From Camelus bactrianus (taxonomy: Eukaryota > Chordata > Mammalia > Artiodactyla > Camelidae): a DNA stretch of 64,000 nt. Positions within the stretch are counted from its first letter, which is position 1. Every line of letters starts with the position of its first letter. The notes under the pieces are model-generated. The model searched no databases. It saw only the letters and a program-made list of their open reading frames with translations, and was not told where the DNA came from. Shown here piece by piece: positions 9,891 to 22,390 of the stretch. The translations under genes and the position numbers were made by a program. Where the stretch lies: the NCBI RefSeq assembly GCF_048773025.1, contig NC_133550.1, forward strand, positions 11,024,176 through 11,088,175, in the 5' to 3' direction.

Positions 9891-10867
9891 AAAAGGAAAA
9901 AAAGAAATGAACTTTTAACGTAGTAAAGGTAAAAATCAGACAGCTGCCTTGGGCATTTCTTTTCAATTATTCTCTGTGTCCTTCTTGGCAAAACCATTAA
10001 TGTTACTGAAGTCCAACTTCCGTATTTAAATAAGGAAGTCTGCGCTCTGTCAGATGCTGGAGCAATTCCCGTACTAGGCCACAGAGCAGCTCTGCAGGGG
10101 GCCCAGCGAAATCAAAATGAAGGCCTACCTAAAAAGGATTTCAAGTTGGGGAGTTCTGCATTAAATAAAGCAGAAAAAATTCTTTGTAGGTTTAGAACAA
10201 TATTACTTGCATAAAGCCATTAGCTTCTGTTATGCAATTAAGGAAAAAAAAAAGCAATGTGCTTGAAGGCACTTCATTACTAAAGATAAGGTTTTTTCTT
10301 CTTTATCTGACCAGATATATCAGTACTTTGAGCAATGTTAGAGAAATGTCTTTTCTAAAACAAAGTGAAAGTCGATTTCAAATGTGTAACCTAAAAAAAG
10401 TGAACTTTAAAAAGCCCGAAACTATTAAAATGAAACTAAAAGATGAAAGTACTCTCATCTCAACAGACATCAAATAAATTACATACGTTTTTAATCAGCA
10501 GTTTTCTCAGAAACCCCAGATCCCACCTTGGCTTTTCCCCTGCTCTGGGATAAAGTTCTGGGCCATCTAGAGCTCTGATTTTTTCCTTCTTAACCTTAAA
10601 GCAACACAGGATGAGCAGTTTTCTACAGAAGAGGATTGCTTGGTGGTCAGTAGGATAAATTTCTAACTTAGGAGTTCTGAATTCCTACTTTAGAAAAGAT
10701 CTTTAAAACTGTGCTCTGTCCTTCACTGGAGAGGTGAAGGCCACTTGTCCACCCTTCCTCAAATACGCTGGCCATGACACCTGAACACACAAAGGAGCAG
10801 GAAGCACCGAGGGTGGGGGTGAGGATGTGGGGTGCAGGCAAACAGGTTTCTGCTAGAAATCTGGGAG
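9891..10867. other. Unassigned intron 1 sequence
   Basis: AT-rich, with no repeat or gene recognised. An open frame at 10232-10477 is Lys-rich and looks like chance. Confidence 0.5.
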
Positions 10868-11090
10868 GCAGCTGGGTAGAGCAGTTAAGAGCAGAGAGAG
10901 TCTGGAACCAGAGTCTCCAGTTCTAAATACCAGCGAGGCCAGTAAGTAGCTGCATGACTTTCAATAAGTTGCCTGGTCTCCTATCAGTAAGATGGGGACA
11001 ATGAGCAGTTCTTTCCTAGAGTAGTTGTCTGACTGTTGGAAAACAGAACTGTTTAAAGCGCTTTCCAGCTCACAACTGAATTCATGCTTG
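10868..11090 (+). mobile_element. MIR SINE
   Basis: Good MIR order: 'gtagagcagttaagagcaga', 'ctgcatgactttcaataagt', 'agtaagatggggacaatgag', then 'gtttaaagcgctttccagc'. Old. Confidence 0.85.
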
Positions 11091-12538
11091 TAACCCCAGG
11101 CACAAGAGAGGTGTGCCATTATCCTCATTTAATTGGCCCACCAATATCATATGGAACATGATTCAGTTAAATGTCCTAAACAAGCCATTTCTGGCGTTTT
11201 CTCAGAGCAGCTGAGGTTTTAAGCAATGCATTGTGTTCACACGAATGATGCTCTTGTAATTAATTGCACAACAGCCTATAAATAGAACACAGGTATTGCA
11301 AGAAGGAATTGCGACAGCACGTGGTTTCAGCGTGCCAACATATCTTCTTCCCAGGCAAGCACAGTATTACTGCAAATGTACATTAAGAACAATAATTTTC
11401 TCCTCATTACTTCAGTCATTGTTTTTTAAAAAACACATTTATTTTTAACTGAAAATAATCTGCTTCGGGAAATCTTTACCTTTGTGTTACCTAACTTGTA
11501 CAGAAAGTCTGTTTTGTTTCCAGATTAAAGCCTGAATTTAAAAGAAAGAAAGAAAAATAGTCCTTTGAAAGCAGATTTTAATCTGATCAAACATTTTTAC
11601 CTTTGTGCTCAGACCCACGGCAAAGCTCAGGCAGCAATCCAAGCCTCTCTAATTTCCAAGGGAAAGAACATGCTAGTTTAAGCCCTGAGGCCCTAGAAGG
11701 GCCAGTCTGTGTTCCATTTCAGACAAATTGATCACTCTACGCTCAAAAACTAGGAAGTACCATGAGACATTGCTATGACCTTGAAGGAGACAAATGCACT
11801 GACAAGAATGTCAACTATTTAAAATCAGGTGACCAACATCGCCTTTAAGTAAAAAGGACAAGGTGGGCTCCCAACATTATTTCTTTTTGTTAAAAACAGA
11901 GATGTTTCCTAAAGCTGGATGTTGCTTTTGGCCACGTTCTGCCCCATCTCAAGTCACACAGCAGGGAGCAGGCAGGCAATCAATGTTAGCTGAGTGAACA
12001 AGTAAACTCTTATTCTCCGTAACATCCATGGGGGACACTAGGATAATGGATGAGTTCTAAGCCTGCCTATTTGTTTCTTAAAGCTTGAAATACTTTTATG
12101 GGGGTTTCCCATCAATTTGCTTCAAGGAAGATAAATCTATGTTCCAAAGGAAAAACTTATTTAATTTTGAGTGCTAATGAACTTGGGAGCAAGACATGTC
12201 AAGTGACCCCCAAACATCTCTGGCAAAGAAGTGGTTGATAAAATAGAGCCTAGAGCACCACTAGGTGGAATCTTAACCTGGGCTCGACTGCTGGCCTTAA
12301 AACCAAATGGCAGCTGTGATGAGAAAGACAACTTCGGTTGTTCTGAATTGCTGCCTAGGCTTTTTACAGTATGGCAACCCTGCTCACATCCAGAGACTGG
12401 ACATTTAGATAAGGGACTGAGTTTAGGATGCCCACTATAAGTTCCTACTTTGCTTGTCCCAGGGCACTTATAAAAATAACCACATAGAGCTGAGCCCAAG
12501 AAAATTAGTGACCTCCACCCTAATCACTTTATAAGTTA
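11091..12538. other. Unassigned intron 1 sequence
   Basis: Mostly unrecognised. 11200-11420 is low-CpG unique sequence with 'gtaattaattgcac' and may be conserved, but nothing proves it. 11935-12010 has a weak L2-tail look ('gcaatcaatgttagctgagt'). Confidence 0.45.
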
Positions 12539-12674
12539 CAGTCAGCCCTCCTTATCCACAGATGTGAAATCTGCAAATACCCAGGGCCGGCTGTATTCCT
12601 TGAACTATGGAATTGAGCATCCAGAGTCTAAAATCCATGGGGGGGTCCTGGAACCAATCCCCAAGGGATGACTG
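12539..12674 (-). mobile_element. MER2-like DNA transposon (pogo/Tigger-type MITE)
   Basis: Starts CAGTCAGCCCTCC after a TA. Its reverse complement starts CAGTCATCCCTTGG and runs into 'ggattggttccaggaccccc', the MER2 hallmark. 136 bases, so internally shortened and non-autonomous. Left flank TA; the right flank reads TC, so that copy of the target duplication has probably mutated. Confidence 0.8.
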
Positions 12675-13659
12675 TCAGAGATGCTTGCTCCCCTGCTCTG
12701 AATCTCTTGCTTGCTGGTGACCTGGGATGGAGGACCGCCCTTCCGCCAGCTCATGGTGCCTCCTTGACTCTGGAATCTGTAAATTATTAATCTTGTGACT
12801 GTACTTCCTGAAACTGTCTTCCATCAAAACGACCCAAGGGTTTCACTTCCCCAAAGTGGGAACTGGATGCTGAGGGAGCCACTGGCTGCTCCAGTGTGTG
12901 TGACTTGTGCCTCCTCCTTCAGCGGGTCATGATCTCTATCTTCTTAATTCAGCACACCAGCTCTGTTAACAGGGACAGCCTACACCAAGGCAGCCTTGGC
13001 CAGGATGGCCGTGTAGGAGGGAAACTCCAGAGGCCCAAGAGGGAGCCAGAAGTAGGAGAAAGGCAGTCCTGACACAACCAGTTTAAAGCTGCCCGGCAAC
13101 GTCGTGAGTTCCATCAGAAAGTAGGAATTCCCTTCGCTGGATAGATCCAAAAGTTGGCTGATCACCTTTCAGGGATAGTCGGAGGATCTCTGCTTGAATG
13201 GGGATTTTGAAGACTTCGTTTCCAACTGTTGAGTCTATTATCTATCCCTACCCCCACCTCCAGTTAATGGTAAATCTTAAAAGGCTTTACTAGCCAAAAT
13301 TAATTTATTATGAAACATGGTTTCAGAGCAGTACTAAGATAATCCTCTGATACCTAGTAAACCAAATCTGACATATGTTAAGTCTCTATACAAGAGGAAT
13401 TTGATTAACTCCAACTTCTCTAGCCAGCCCTTTAATGGGGGAGGCGGGTGTGCAAGTGAACCTCAAAGGCTGCTGTTCCCCAGGGCTCCCATTTGGTTCT
13501 TCTTTCTACGAAATTCGCCCTGGAGATTGCTATTCCCAAGGCTTCATTCAAAATCTCAACAGTAAGTAGTGCCATTTTCACATCTACAGTAGAGATCTCT
13601 GGGGTGCCAGACCTGCGTCTCCGACTGCCTTCAGGAGACTGGCATTTGCATATTGCACA
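12675..13659. other. Unassigned intron 1 sequence
   Basis: No gene or clear repeat. Small open frames on both strands without recognisable domains. Confidence 0.5.
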
Positions 13660-14330
13660 CATTCAAGCTACCCAAACCTGTATGCATTTTCTCCTTCTTT
13701 CTGCTGTCTATTTCCGTCTCAAATACCATCCTCCTCCTGGTGTCCGGTCATAGCAGACCAAGAATTCCAAATAATGTCCCTGCCCTCCTAGCATCTTATT
13801 CGCACCCACATCTAGTCCCTCAGCCTGCAGATTCTACCTCACAACCGTGAGTAGATCCCCAACTCAGGCCCTCAGAGCGTCCTCCAGGCACCACTGCATA
13901 AACCACCTAACCAGGTGCCCCCTCCTCCAGTAAATCCTGTAGAGCACAGCAAGACTGACCGTTCTCAGCCCTCAGTATGGCCGTGTCTCTCCCATGTTCC
14001 AAGTCCTTCCAATGGACTCTGAAGACATCAGGGTAAAATGTAAACTCCTTAGCTTGCCACACAAGGATCTTTCTTGGTCCGGCCCCGTCCATATCCTCGG
14101 CTTTCCCATCTGCTCTCCTCACACCTATTCTCAGCCACGAAAGCCAGCCTGTGGTTTACAGAACACAGCGTAGCCACATGCCACAACTCCCTCACATGTG
14201 ACTCTCCCGCCACCTGGAATGATCTGTCCTCCTCCCCGTCTGACACATGTCCCCTGGCCCTCAACACTCAGTTTAAGGGCCACATCATCCTAAGGCTGTT
14301 TCACAAGCACATTTTTATTGTAGTTCTTAA
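13660..14330 (+). mobile_element. L2 LINE 3' region
   Basis: Typical L2 text: 'ccttccaatggactctgaag', 'aaatgtaaactccttagctt', 'cacctggaatgatctgtcct', 'cagtttaagggccacatc'. About 670 bases, diverged. The apparent open frames at 14074-14421 are L2-derived. Confidence 0.8.
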
Positions 14331-14359
14331 TCATTGCAACGGAGCTGGTAAGCAGTGCA

Positions 14360-14550
14360 GTGTGACGCTGATGGAAATGACCAGAAACTTGGACTGGTTT
14401 CCTAGCTCTGCCACATACTAGTTGTGTGACTTCGGTAAATTACTTGACCTTCCTACAACTCAGTTTCTCTAGCTATAAAACTGGGCTACTGTGAGGATTA
14501 AGAGAATGAATACAAATGTAAAGTGCTTAGCAAAGATGTGGCAGAGACCA
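14360..14550 (+). mobile_element. MIR SINE
   Basis: Clear MIR: 'ctgccacatactagttgtgt', 'cagtttctctagctataaaa', 'tgaggattaagagaatgaa', 'aaagtgcttagcaaag'. Confidence 0.88.
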
Positions 14551-14689
14551 TGTCTTATCTGTCCAGACACACTTTCTTCTAGACATTGTCCTGCCTTCCT
14601 ACACTCCTCCATCCAGCTGATTGGTTTAGGGATGGCCACCTGACTCTGGGTGAGCCAATTAGGGCCCTTCCATGGAAAATGAAAGAAAA

Positions 14690-14762
14690 AAATGGTGGGA
14701 GAGAGAGAAGGAAGAGAGAGGCAGAGGAGAGAGATGGAGACAGAGAGAGACAAAGGAGAAAT
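14690..14762 (+). repeat. GA-rich simple repeat
   Basis: Purine run of gagaga, ggaaga and gagaca units. Low complexity; frames across it are not genes. Confidence 0.8.
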
Positions 14763-16109
14763 AAAGCGTTATATAAAAGAGGAGTACAGATTAGAAATAA
14801 AGAGAATCTCAGTGGAGTCCGAGTCCCTAGACAAACAGTCCTCAGACTTAGCTGTTTCCAAGATTCATTTATCTTTGTAATCTCTGGGTAACCCCAATAT
14901 CCTATAATAAATTCCCCTCAGGTGGTTGTCAACTGCTAGTTAAGGAGTCCAACAACACCCAACTCTCCTTCGCCCCTTTGTACTATTATGATAGTAATAA
15001 GCAGGCACCATGAAGACAGAGGTAGAACCCTATCTGACCCTGAATTCTCAAAGACCAGCCCAGTGCCGGGCAATACAGCAGGTGGTCAGAAAGCTACTGA
15101 ATGAAATGTTTGTTGACTTCAGTGGAGAAACAGTAACTTGGAATTGAAAGTCTTATCATAAGCTCAAGAATCTCTAGATACTTATCTTAAGCATTAAAAG
15201 GGAAACTTTTTTTTTTAAACAGTAAAATTTTGACAGGACCAAAAAGAGACACTGAGATACTCCGGTCAGGTATATTTAGTCCCTGAGTATCTTTAACTTG
15301 TTATCAACTGAGCTAACCAAAGTTTACTGGGAAGACATTTTTAAAATTACGGTCTATGAATAAATGCTAAACTAATACAGAGAATTATTCCTGATGTTTA
15401 CCATTAGGAGAGAGTGGAATGGTCAATTATTAGAAATTTAGCAGCTGAGAACTAATCACCACTAATCCCAAGCACCACCCTGGGATACGGAGGGACTTAC
15501 GTAAGTCTCAGAAATTGTTGGAAATTCCATAGACTCGAAATGAGGTAACTGTTTACCTTCCTTACTGCATTTCAATCTAGAGATTAAAATAGATCTCATT
15601 GTTGCAGAATCCTGGCTGGAGTAAAAAAAAAAAAAAAAAAAACAGGCTCCAAAGGTCTGAGAATGAATTTTAATAGCGGAACCAGGAGCATGAGAGGAAA
15701 TCAGGAGGAAGAATTTTTCTTCATAAAAAGGGCCATGAGGGTGATTCTCACTTCATTACCTTTCCAAATTACATGTTTTTATATGCTGGTTTCAACATAT
15801 CCTTTCTGCGCTGACACGAAGTATGAATTCATCAGTAAATAATAAAAGCAGTACAAAATTCTCACATCCTACATTTTCAAAATACTTTCTAACTTATTAA
15901 TGCATTCCTACAGGGCTACAGCTCAAAGTTCCTGAGTAAGATGACTTGATGAACATTTTGACCAAAACAACATTAGATCCGCTCACAGGCTTACCTGGAA
16001 ATTTTACTAATCCATAACCTAATAAAGCACAATACTGAATGACAACAAATGTGATTTGTGACACTGTTTGTACGGAAAAGTACATTTAGAATTCCAACCT
16101 CTATTGTTC
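14763..16109. other. Unassigned intron 1 sequence
   Basis: 15010-15110 has a weak L2-tail look ('cagtgccgggcaatacagca', 'gaatgaaatgtttgttga'). A run of about 18 A's lies near 15625-15642. Nothing else recognised. Confidence 0.45.
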
Positions 16110-16282
16110 ATAATGGTTCTCAACATTTTGTGTGCCTACGAGTCACCAGCAGAACTTCTGAAAACACAGGTCCCGCTCTGCAAGATTCTGGCTCAGTAGA
16201 TCTAAGGTAGGACCAAAAGCAGTTCCCCAGTGGCGGGGATGCTTCTGGTTTACTGCTGACACTGCGCAGCACTGGCCTAGAT
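16110..16282 (+). mobile_element. MER5-like hAT-Charlie DNA transposon
   Basis: Follows the MER5A pattern: 'aatggttctcaacattttgt', 'gagtcaccagcagaactt', 'ctggctcagtagatctaagg', 'agcagttccccagtgg'. The right terminal repeat is eroded. Confidence 0.75.
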
Positions 16283-16919
16283 GAAACACGGTCCTTTTGA
16301 CTGAGCCAGGGACTAGAGTTCCCTTCAGTGAGGGAATGAGGCAGCCTCGGCCTCATGCCACCAAGCTAGAGAATAGTATGTGACACCCCTAGTTCAGACG
16401 CCCCTGGTGCTTCTAGAGTCAGAAGCTCAACGGGCTTCTGGAGATGGAAAGGAGGAACCTGGCGAGGCATGGAGTTACGACGGCAGGAACAGGAACTTGA
16501 GGGGGGCCGGTCACTGTGAGTGGCAGGAGCGTGACTGGGGCAGTGAGGACTCTCCAGGAAGGAGGTGAGAATGAGAGTCCTGGCAGGGCTCTAGGGGGTC
16601 ACTAGCTGGAGGAACGGGCTTTGGGTAGTGGCGGTCAGGAGTCTGCCACACCTGGGACTCATGCTGGCAATAAACAAGAAATGGGCAGAGGAGAGGAAGG
16701 GAGGGAAAGGCTATACACAGGAAGCTTGTCTCCAAAGGTGGAAGCGGCTGCAAACAAGGGGGAAGGGGCCATCCTGACTGTTCAGCATTATGGAGCCTAG
16801 GAGGTAAATCACCATCACGGGTAACTATTTTCCTATTTAAATAATTACACGCCATCTGCATTCCAAATTATTAACTACAAGATACTTTCTACTATTAAGG
16901 AAAATGACTAATGTAACAC
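16283..16919. other. Unassigned intron 1 sequence
   Basis: GC-richer stretch with frames of 60-116 codons on both strands and no recognised product. Confidence 0.45.
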
Positions 16920-17115
16920 TTGTCAATACTTCATAATTTAGTTGTATGTTATCACTTTCGAGTCTCCCAACAATCAGACAGGAGAGGTATTACTTGCTCC
17001 ATTGCATAAAAATTGAACCCAGAAAGCTGACTAACCCAGGTTCAGACAGCCACCGAGTGGTTCAGCCCAGACTCGGACCACCATCTGATTCTAAACTCCA
17101 AACCCCACCACTCTC
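16920..17115 (-). mobile_element. MIR SINE
   Basis: Reverse MIR: 'caggagaggtattacttgct', 'gctgactaacccaggttcag', 'cgagtggttcagcccagact'. Diverged. Confidence 0.65.
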
Positions 17116-18879
17116 CATCACTTCAGGAAAAGGAAGCTGAGAACCTTCGCAGATTCGGAAGGCAGATCCCACTCCTGGACAGTTTCACAGAAGCCAAGGA
17201 GGTGAGGATTTAAGAAGGTAAAGTGCCAGGCGCCAGGAAAAGTTCAAGTGTCTATTAGATCGGGCACTTAAGAGGTTAATCGTGGTCACTGGTAAGGGCT
17301 ATAAAATCCAAAGTACTAAAATCCTCTCCCCTCCCAGAGGAAGGGGAGTTTTAAGTGACACAATGCACTGTGACTGAACGGGCTAGTTTCCAGGGAAGTC
17401 TGTCACTTTGCTTGTTTTTATGAATAAGCAAGGAAAGGAACTTAAAATAGCACCCATACCTCTCCATCAACAGACTTTGGTTCGAATCCAAAGGTGATCT
17501 ACTGAAACAGCTGCTCTAAAGCCTCTCACAAATTCCCAAACATATAATAGCTATTTATAGACTAACTGAACAATAAATGACACCTTTTTAATTGGCTCCA
17601 AACTCCAAAGCTGTATAGACATTTCAAAAAATTTTCAAAAATTTAATGTATGTGTCTTTGTAGTCAAAGATTCATGGAAGAAAAAAAATATATATATAGA
17701 GAGAGAGAGAGGAAGCATGCTATCAAAATGTTAATAAATTTTTAATTTGAGGGAAAAGGATTCAGGTATTCGTTGAATTATTCTTTCACCATTTCTATAT
17801 GTTTATCATGTTTACTGGAATACAAAGTTGTGAGAAGAATCTGTATCTGGCTTTAACCCTCTGAGGAAATGAAACTTTTTACAAATGCATACAATAAATG
17901 ATTGTTTTTAAAATGTAAAACTCAAGATAAAAAGAAATGAGAGAAAATAAAAGCGCAAAGACAGGAGGAGTTTAAATGCCCATGTGGTGACCGTAGTTCA
18001 GACACAGTTAAAATTAAGCCTCAAAGGCAACTCCCAGTTTCCTGGTTGCCACACCAGAAAGGGAACAGTGGCTGTCACATTTTCCCATCACGCACAGGTC
18101 AAGGTTACTGGTTCTGCAGGGAGACCAGAGCTGGTTCAGAAGGAAATTTCTCCTGCTATGGGTCTTCCTACGGGGAAGATCACTGACAAAGGCAATGTCC
18201 TCATCGTCACTCCCACAGTCAGTACCAGGGTGTTCCTTCCACTACTGTCTGCCCAGCTAAGAGCTGGTTCCAAGGTCAAGTGCATGGAAAGCCCTAGTGG
18301 TGGGAGCAGAAGGTGCATATGAGGAATATGGACAAAGTTCACATAGTATTTACAGAAATGGACAGGCTGCATGTCATTCAAATTAACCTCCATAAATGCC
18401 ACTTGGTCTAGAAGGACTTCTGATAAAAAGGTGCCCAGCAAACAAGCCGAAAAATTGAATAAGCCAATAAGAACAAAATTTCATTTTCTCTCTGTTGCTC
18501 ACACACAGAAGTAAAGTTGATTTTTGCCTTATGTTGAAAAAATTAACAGAAATAGATCAATTTTTTTTCAAAAAGCTGAGCAGCAGGATGTTTAGTGCTA
18601 TGCTGTAGCAGACACGTGGAGCACAGGAGAACTAGCAGACTTCGAGGACAACAAGGGAGCTCAGGCAACTGGTACCCTAATGAATGGCCTCTCTACTTCC
18701 ACATGGCCAGAGCTTTGCGTAAAAACTATGCTGGCTTGCTGCAACCCCGGAATGACCTAAATCTAGAAAATCCTAACATTCAATGGCGAACAGCAACGTA
18801 TCCTAAACTTTGATCATTCTCTACAAGCTTCACAATTTCTGCCTTATCCACACACCACTTTTAGTACTTACGGGGGTGG
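17116..18879. other. Unassigned intron 1 sequence
   Basis: Includes an A/TA/GA simple stretch at 17681-17712. A 112-codon frame at 17984-18322 overlaps a 101-codon opposite frame. I could not match either to a protein. A decayed processed pseudogene is possible but unsupported. Confidence 0.4.
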
Positions 18880-19020
18880 AGAGTGAACTTGGGCAAGTTA
18901 CTTAGTTTCAAGCTGAGTTTCTCCACCTAAACATGGTAATTTAGTACCTAACTTCTCAGTGTTACGAAGACAAAATTAGTTTCGTAACCACCAGTGAAAG
19001 CCTGGCCTGCTGTAAGGCCT
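18880..19020 (+). mobile_element. MIR SINE fragment
   Basis: 'gaacttgggcaagttactta', 'gctgagtttctccacctaaa', 'gttacgaagacaaaatta' follow the MIR core and 3' half. Confidence 0.6.
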
Positions 19021-19133
19021 GAAGAAAAGTTCATGAAGTCACAAGCATCATGTGGAAACTTGACTTTTATCTAGGAGGCACTGAGGTAAAAGGCCTCCTA
19101 AATCATTCTGGATCCATCAGAAATGGGTAAATA

Positions 19134-19164
<31 letters not shown>

Positions 19165-19165
19165 T
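19134..19165 (+). repeat. TCTG/TC microsatellite
   Basis: About six TCTG units followed by TC units. Probably length-variable. Confidence 0.9.
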
Positions 19166-20049
19166 CTGGAAGGCAAGATGACGCAAAAGCATAATCAAAC
19201 AATTAAGAATTTTAAAAGTATGTGGGTGGGTGGAAGGAGGAAGGAGGACTAAAATCTTATAATGGTCAAGAGACAGCTCCTACGCTCTCACTCATCACAG
19301 TGTAGGATCTGCAAAAGCTTCGGAGATCAGGCACCTCTAAACGAACAGAGCTTCCTCTAACCCAGTCCCTGCCCACAGCCAAACACAGAAGAAAGGTCAA
19401 CCAGAGTCCTGTGTTAGGATGTCCCTAAAAAGTTCTCCACATGACAAAGAATATATGTACTGATTCAAGTCACTAGAGTAAGTGGGCCTAAAGCTGGGTG
19501 GACCCGCTGTCCTGGTTTTTTAGCACTCAGTGTATTGCCCCCTCGAGACCCAAATTCAGGAAGGTTGGTCATGTTCCCAAAGACCACTTCGTCTTCATGG
19601 AGAATATTGGCCCAATAATAGAGACTGGTGATTTTCTAAGTTGGAAGCTGGCAAAGATATTAGAACGTCAAATGAACCACTGAAACTGAAGTTGGGAAAG
19701 GCGGGAATGGGGAACACTACACCTCAAAGACACACCCAGTCAGGATCCTCTCTGCGGGCTGCCATGGCACACAGCCCAAGCAGCAGAGCAGACTTTGAAC
19801 ACTGCAGTGGCAAAAGTGTACAGTTTTAATGAGCAGTGAGAAAAGACGATGAGTAAGTAGGACCCAATGCTCAAAAGGCCAAATTTTTTACATTTGGGGC
19901 CAATTTCTTGGGTCCCTGAGATTTCAAAGCTTTAAGAGTCCAACTTTCCAGATATCAGCTGGCAGTTAAAGACTTCTCCATTCAAATCACTTTAGGTCTC
20001 AAGGCCTGTGAGGGACGGTCAAGCAAAGTTAACAACTGAGTCTTATTTT
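19166..20049. other. Unassigned intron 1 sequence
   Basis: No gene or repeat family recognised. Confidence 0.5.
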
Positions 20050-20233
20050 CCTGGTTCCTTGAGTGCCTGGTAATTTTTTATTGCACTCCAGATGCTGAAT
20101 TTTACCTTGTTGGGTACTGAATATTTCTGTATACCTATGAGTTTCTTGAGACGTGCTCTGGGACACAGCTACTTGTTAAGGATCTGATTCTTGCAGATTT
20201 TCCCTTTACGATTTGTTAGGTGGATTAAAAAAA
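20050..20233 (-). mobile_element. Old L1-type repeat, left part
   Basis: 'aattttaccttgttgggtac', 'gggacacagctacttgtt', 'gatttgttaggtgga' belong to a long-known L1M-associated repeat. It resumes at 20694 after a younger L1. Which end of L1 it comes from, and hence the strand, is tentative. Confidence 0.65.
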
Positions 20234-20693
20234 AAAAAGTGAAATAATGCCATTTGCAGCAATGTGAATGGACCTAGAGATTATCATATTAAGTGAAGTA
20301 AGTCAAAGACAAATATCAAATGATGTCACTTATATGTGGAACCTAAAAAATGATACAAATCTTATTTACAAACCAAAAATAGACCCATGAACACAGAAAA
20401 CAAACTATGGTTACCAGAGGAGAAAGGGCAGGGGAGGGTAAAATTGGGAATTTAGGATTAACAGGCACACATTACTATATATAAAATAAACAACAAGGAC
20501 TTACTGTACAGCACAAGGAACAATATTCACTTTCTTATAATAACATATAATGGAAAAGAATCTGAAAAAAAGTATGTATGTATACATATAACTGAATTGC
20601 TTTTCTGTACACCTGAAACTAAAATTGTAAATCAACTGCACTTCAATAAAAAACAAAATTTATAAAAACAAACAAAAAATCAAACAAACAAAA
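20234..20693 (+). mobile_element. L1 LINE 3' end, ungulate type
   Basis: Starts in the ORF2 tail ('gaaataatgccatttgcagc') and passes 'tgtcacttatatgtggaacc' and 'ttactgtacagcacaaggaa'. Ends 'atcaactgcacttcaataaa' plus an A-rich tail. 5'-truncated at about 460 bases. Flanked by gatttgttaggtgga and gattagctaggcagga, a probable diverged target duplication. Antisense to PPM1H. Confidence 0.9.
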
Positions 20694-21310
20694 AAGATTA
20701 GCTAGGCAGGATGAGAAAGCATTTAGTTTAGGGCTAATTATTCCCCACTGTTCAAGACAAGACCCTGCTGAGAACTACCCAACATCCTTCCTACGAGTGA
20801 TAGCGTTCTCTGGTCTGGCTGATGGCAACAGGCACTGTTCCCGGCTCGGCGTGAGCACTGGATGCTGCTCCTCTAATCCTCGTGAAGGGCTTCTTCTCCA
20901 GTCTCAGACAGGTTCCTCACGTGAATGAGCTGACCTCACATGAACGACTCTGCTGAAACTGGAGGTGCGCTCTCTGCAGATCTCTGGCACACTCCCTCTG
21001 TAGAGCTATCTCTTCAGTATGCTGTTCTGGGAAGTCTAGCTTCCTTGGTCTCCTCGGACTCTCAGCTCATATTCAACTCGGGAACCTGGCTTGGTTCCAC
21101 TGGGCTTTTCCCCTCTCTCAAAGCTGGGACAGTAGGAAGGCTCACCTCATTGGTTTCCCAACTCCCAGAGAACGGAAAACTTTGGGCATCAGGCAACAAG
21201 TGTCCCTTGAATTGTTGTTTATATATAATTGGTTAGTCTTTTGTTTTTTGTTTGTTTCAGGTTGTAAATAAATCTAATGCTTATGCCTCCATGTTAGTTG
21301 GATGCAAAAA
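20694..21310 (-). mobile_element. Old L1-type repeat, right part
   Basis: Continues the 20050 element: 'agggctaattattccccact', 'caagaccctgctgagaact', 'ctctgcagatctctggcaca', 'gtttcaggttgtaaataaat'. Open frames within it are not host genes. Confidence 0.65.
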
Positions 21311-21802
21311 TGTCCCAGGACCATTTTCAAAAGGGAAGCCTTTGTCCACAATTTTACAATGAGCTGATGCTAAGTAGAATCTGACATCACATCTGGCATC
21401 CCATCAAAAACTATAATTTCTGTGAAGTGAAGCAGTATCTGTATCAAAAAATGGCCTGGGAGATCCCAAGACTTGGGGAGTCCTGCAGCTTTATCGGTTA
21501 CTATGCACCTGCTTATTGCATCACCATCGTTTATTTCACCTCCACAGCTAGGCTAGATTTAAATTACCTAAGAACTATGTTATGTCTTATCTTAAATTGA
21601 GCTACATATTAATCCAATGTGTTTATGTGATCATTAGAGCAATTTACAAATTGGGCTTAAAGATGTGTAAGAGTCTTCTGGAATCATAATCCCTACTGCT
21701 TCCACCTTCAATGAAGATACAAGCTCTGTGTGTGTGTGTGCACATGCCCACACCCTCAGGGAGGAGGGAGGGGACGGGCAGAGCGCGAAGGGGAAGAAGT
21801 GG
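21311..21802. other. Unassigned intron 1 sequence
   Basis: Short TG run at 21726-21740; otherwise nothing recognised. Confidence 0.5.
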
Positions 21803-22258
21803 TGTGGCTGGACCACACTGACTCCATGTGTCAGCTCCATCTTAGGCCTGCAGTCCGACCTGTCCCCTCTCTGTGTGACTGATCTTTATCCTAACTCACA
21901 AGGAATGCGCCCAAGCCGGGTAAGTTCCCTATCAACCTTTACCCTTGCCTTCATCTGTTACGAAAACTGGAAGAGTGCCTGCCTTTTGCTGACACAGATG
22001 GTTAGTGGACATGAGACCCCCAGAGGGAGGAAAACCTTCGGTTTCTGTTGCTTCTCTCTTAGTAGTCAGATTTTATTTTTAGCTCCAGCCCCTTTTAAGT
22101 CCGCCTGTGCTCCTTACGGTAGTGTGAGGTGCAGTGGCCAATACCTGAGGAGTATCGTCTGCCCAAGCCTGCCTGTACCTAAGTTACTCACAATAAACTT
22201 CATAGTTGCACTTTATGGAGTTGCCTGCTTTATTTTTCAGCTTTAAAATTCCTTCTTA
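21803..22258 (+). mobile_element. Solo retroviral LTR, probably class I ERV
   Basis: LTR-like order: start tgtggctggaccac, a CT-rich U3, then an AATAAA at 22192-22197 followed by a short tail. No internal viral region adjoins it, so it reads as a solo LTR fossil. End boundary approximate; no clear target duplication found. Antisense to PPM1H. Confidence 0.55.
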
Positions 22259-22269
22259 GTTTGGAGGAT

Positions 22270-22390
22270 ATTATTCAATATTTCCGTCTTCCAACAAGCG
22301 TCTTATTTACCACAGCATCCCTGAGCACCTAGCGAAAGGGTTGGCACTGAGACAGCACCCAAATATTTAGCAAATGAAGGAAGGAAAGAA
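22270..22390 (+). mobile_element. L2-like 3' tail
   Basis: 'cacagcatccctgagcacct' and 'aatatttagcaaatgaagga' resemble the L2 end. Confidence 0.45.

Noticed and set aside
17984-18322. 112-codon frame considered as a processed pseudogene
   Set aside because: I could not match it to a protein, and no poly-A tail or target duplication was found.
21728-22246. 172-codon open frame, the longest in the window
   Set aside because: It runs through a retroviral LTR, which does not encode a protein here.
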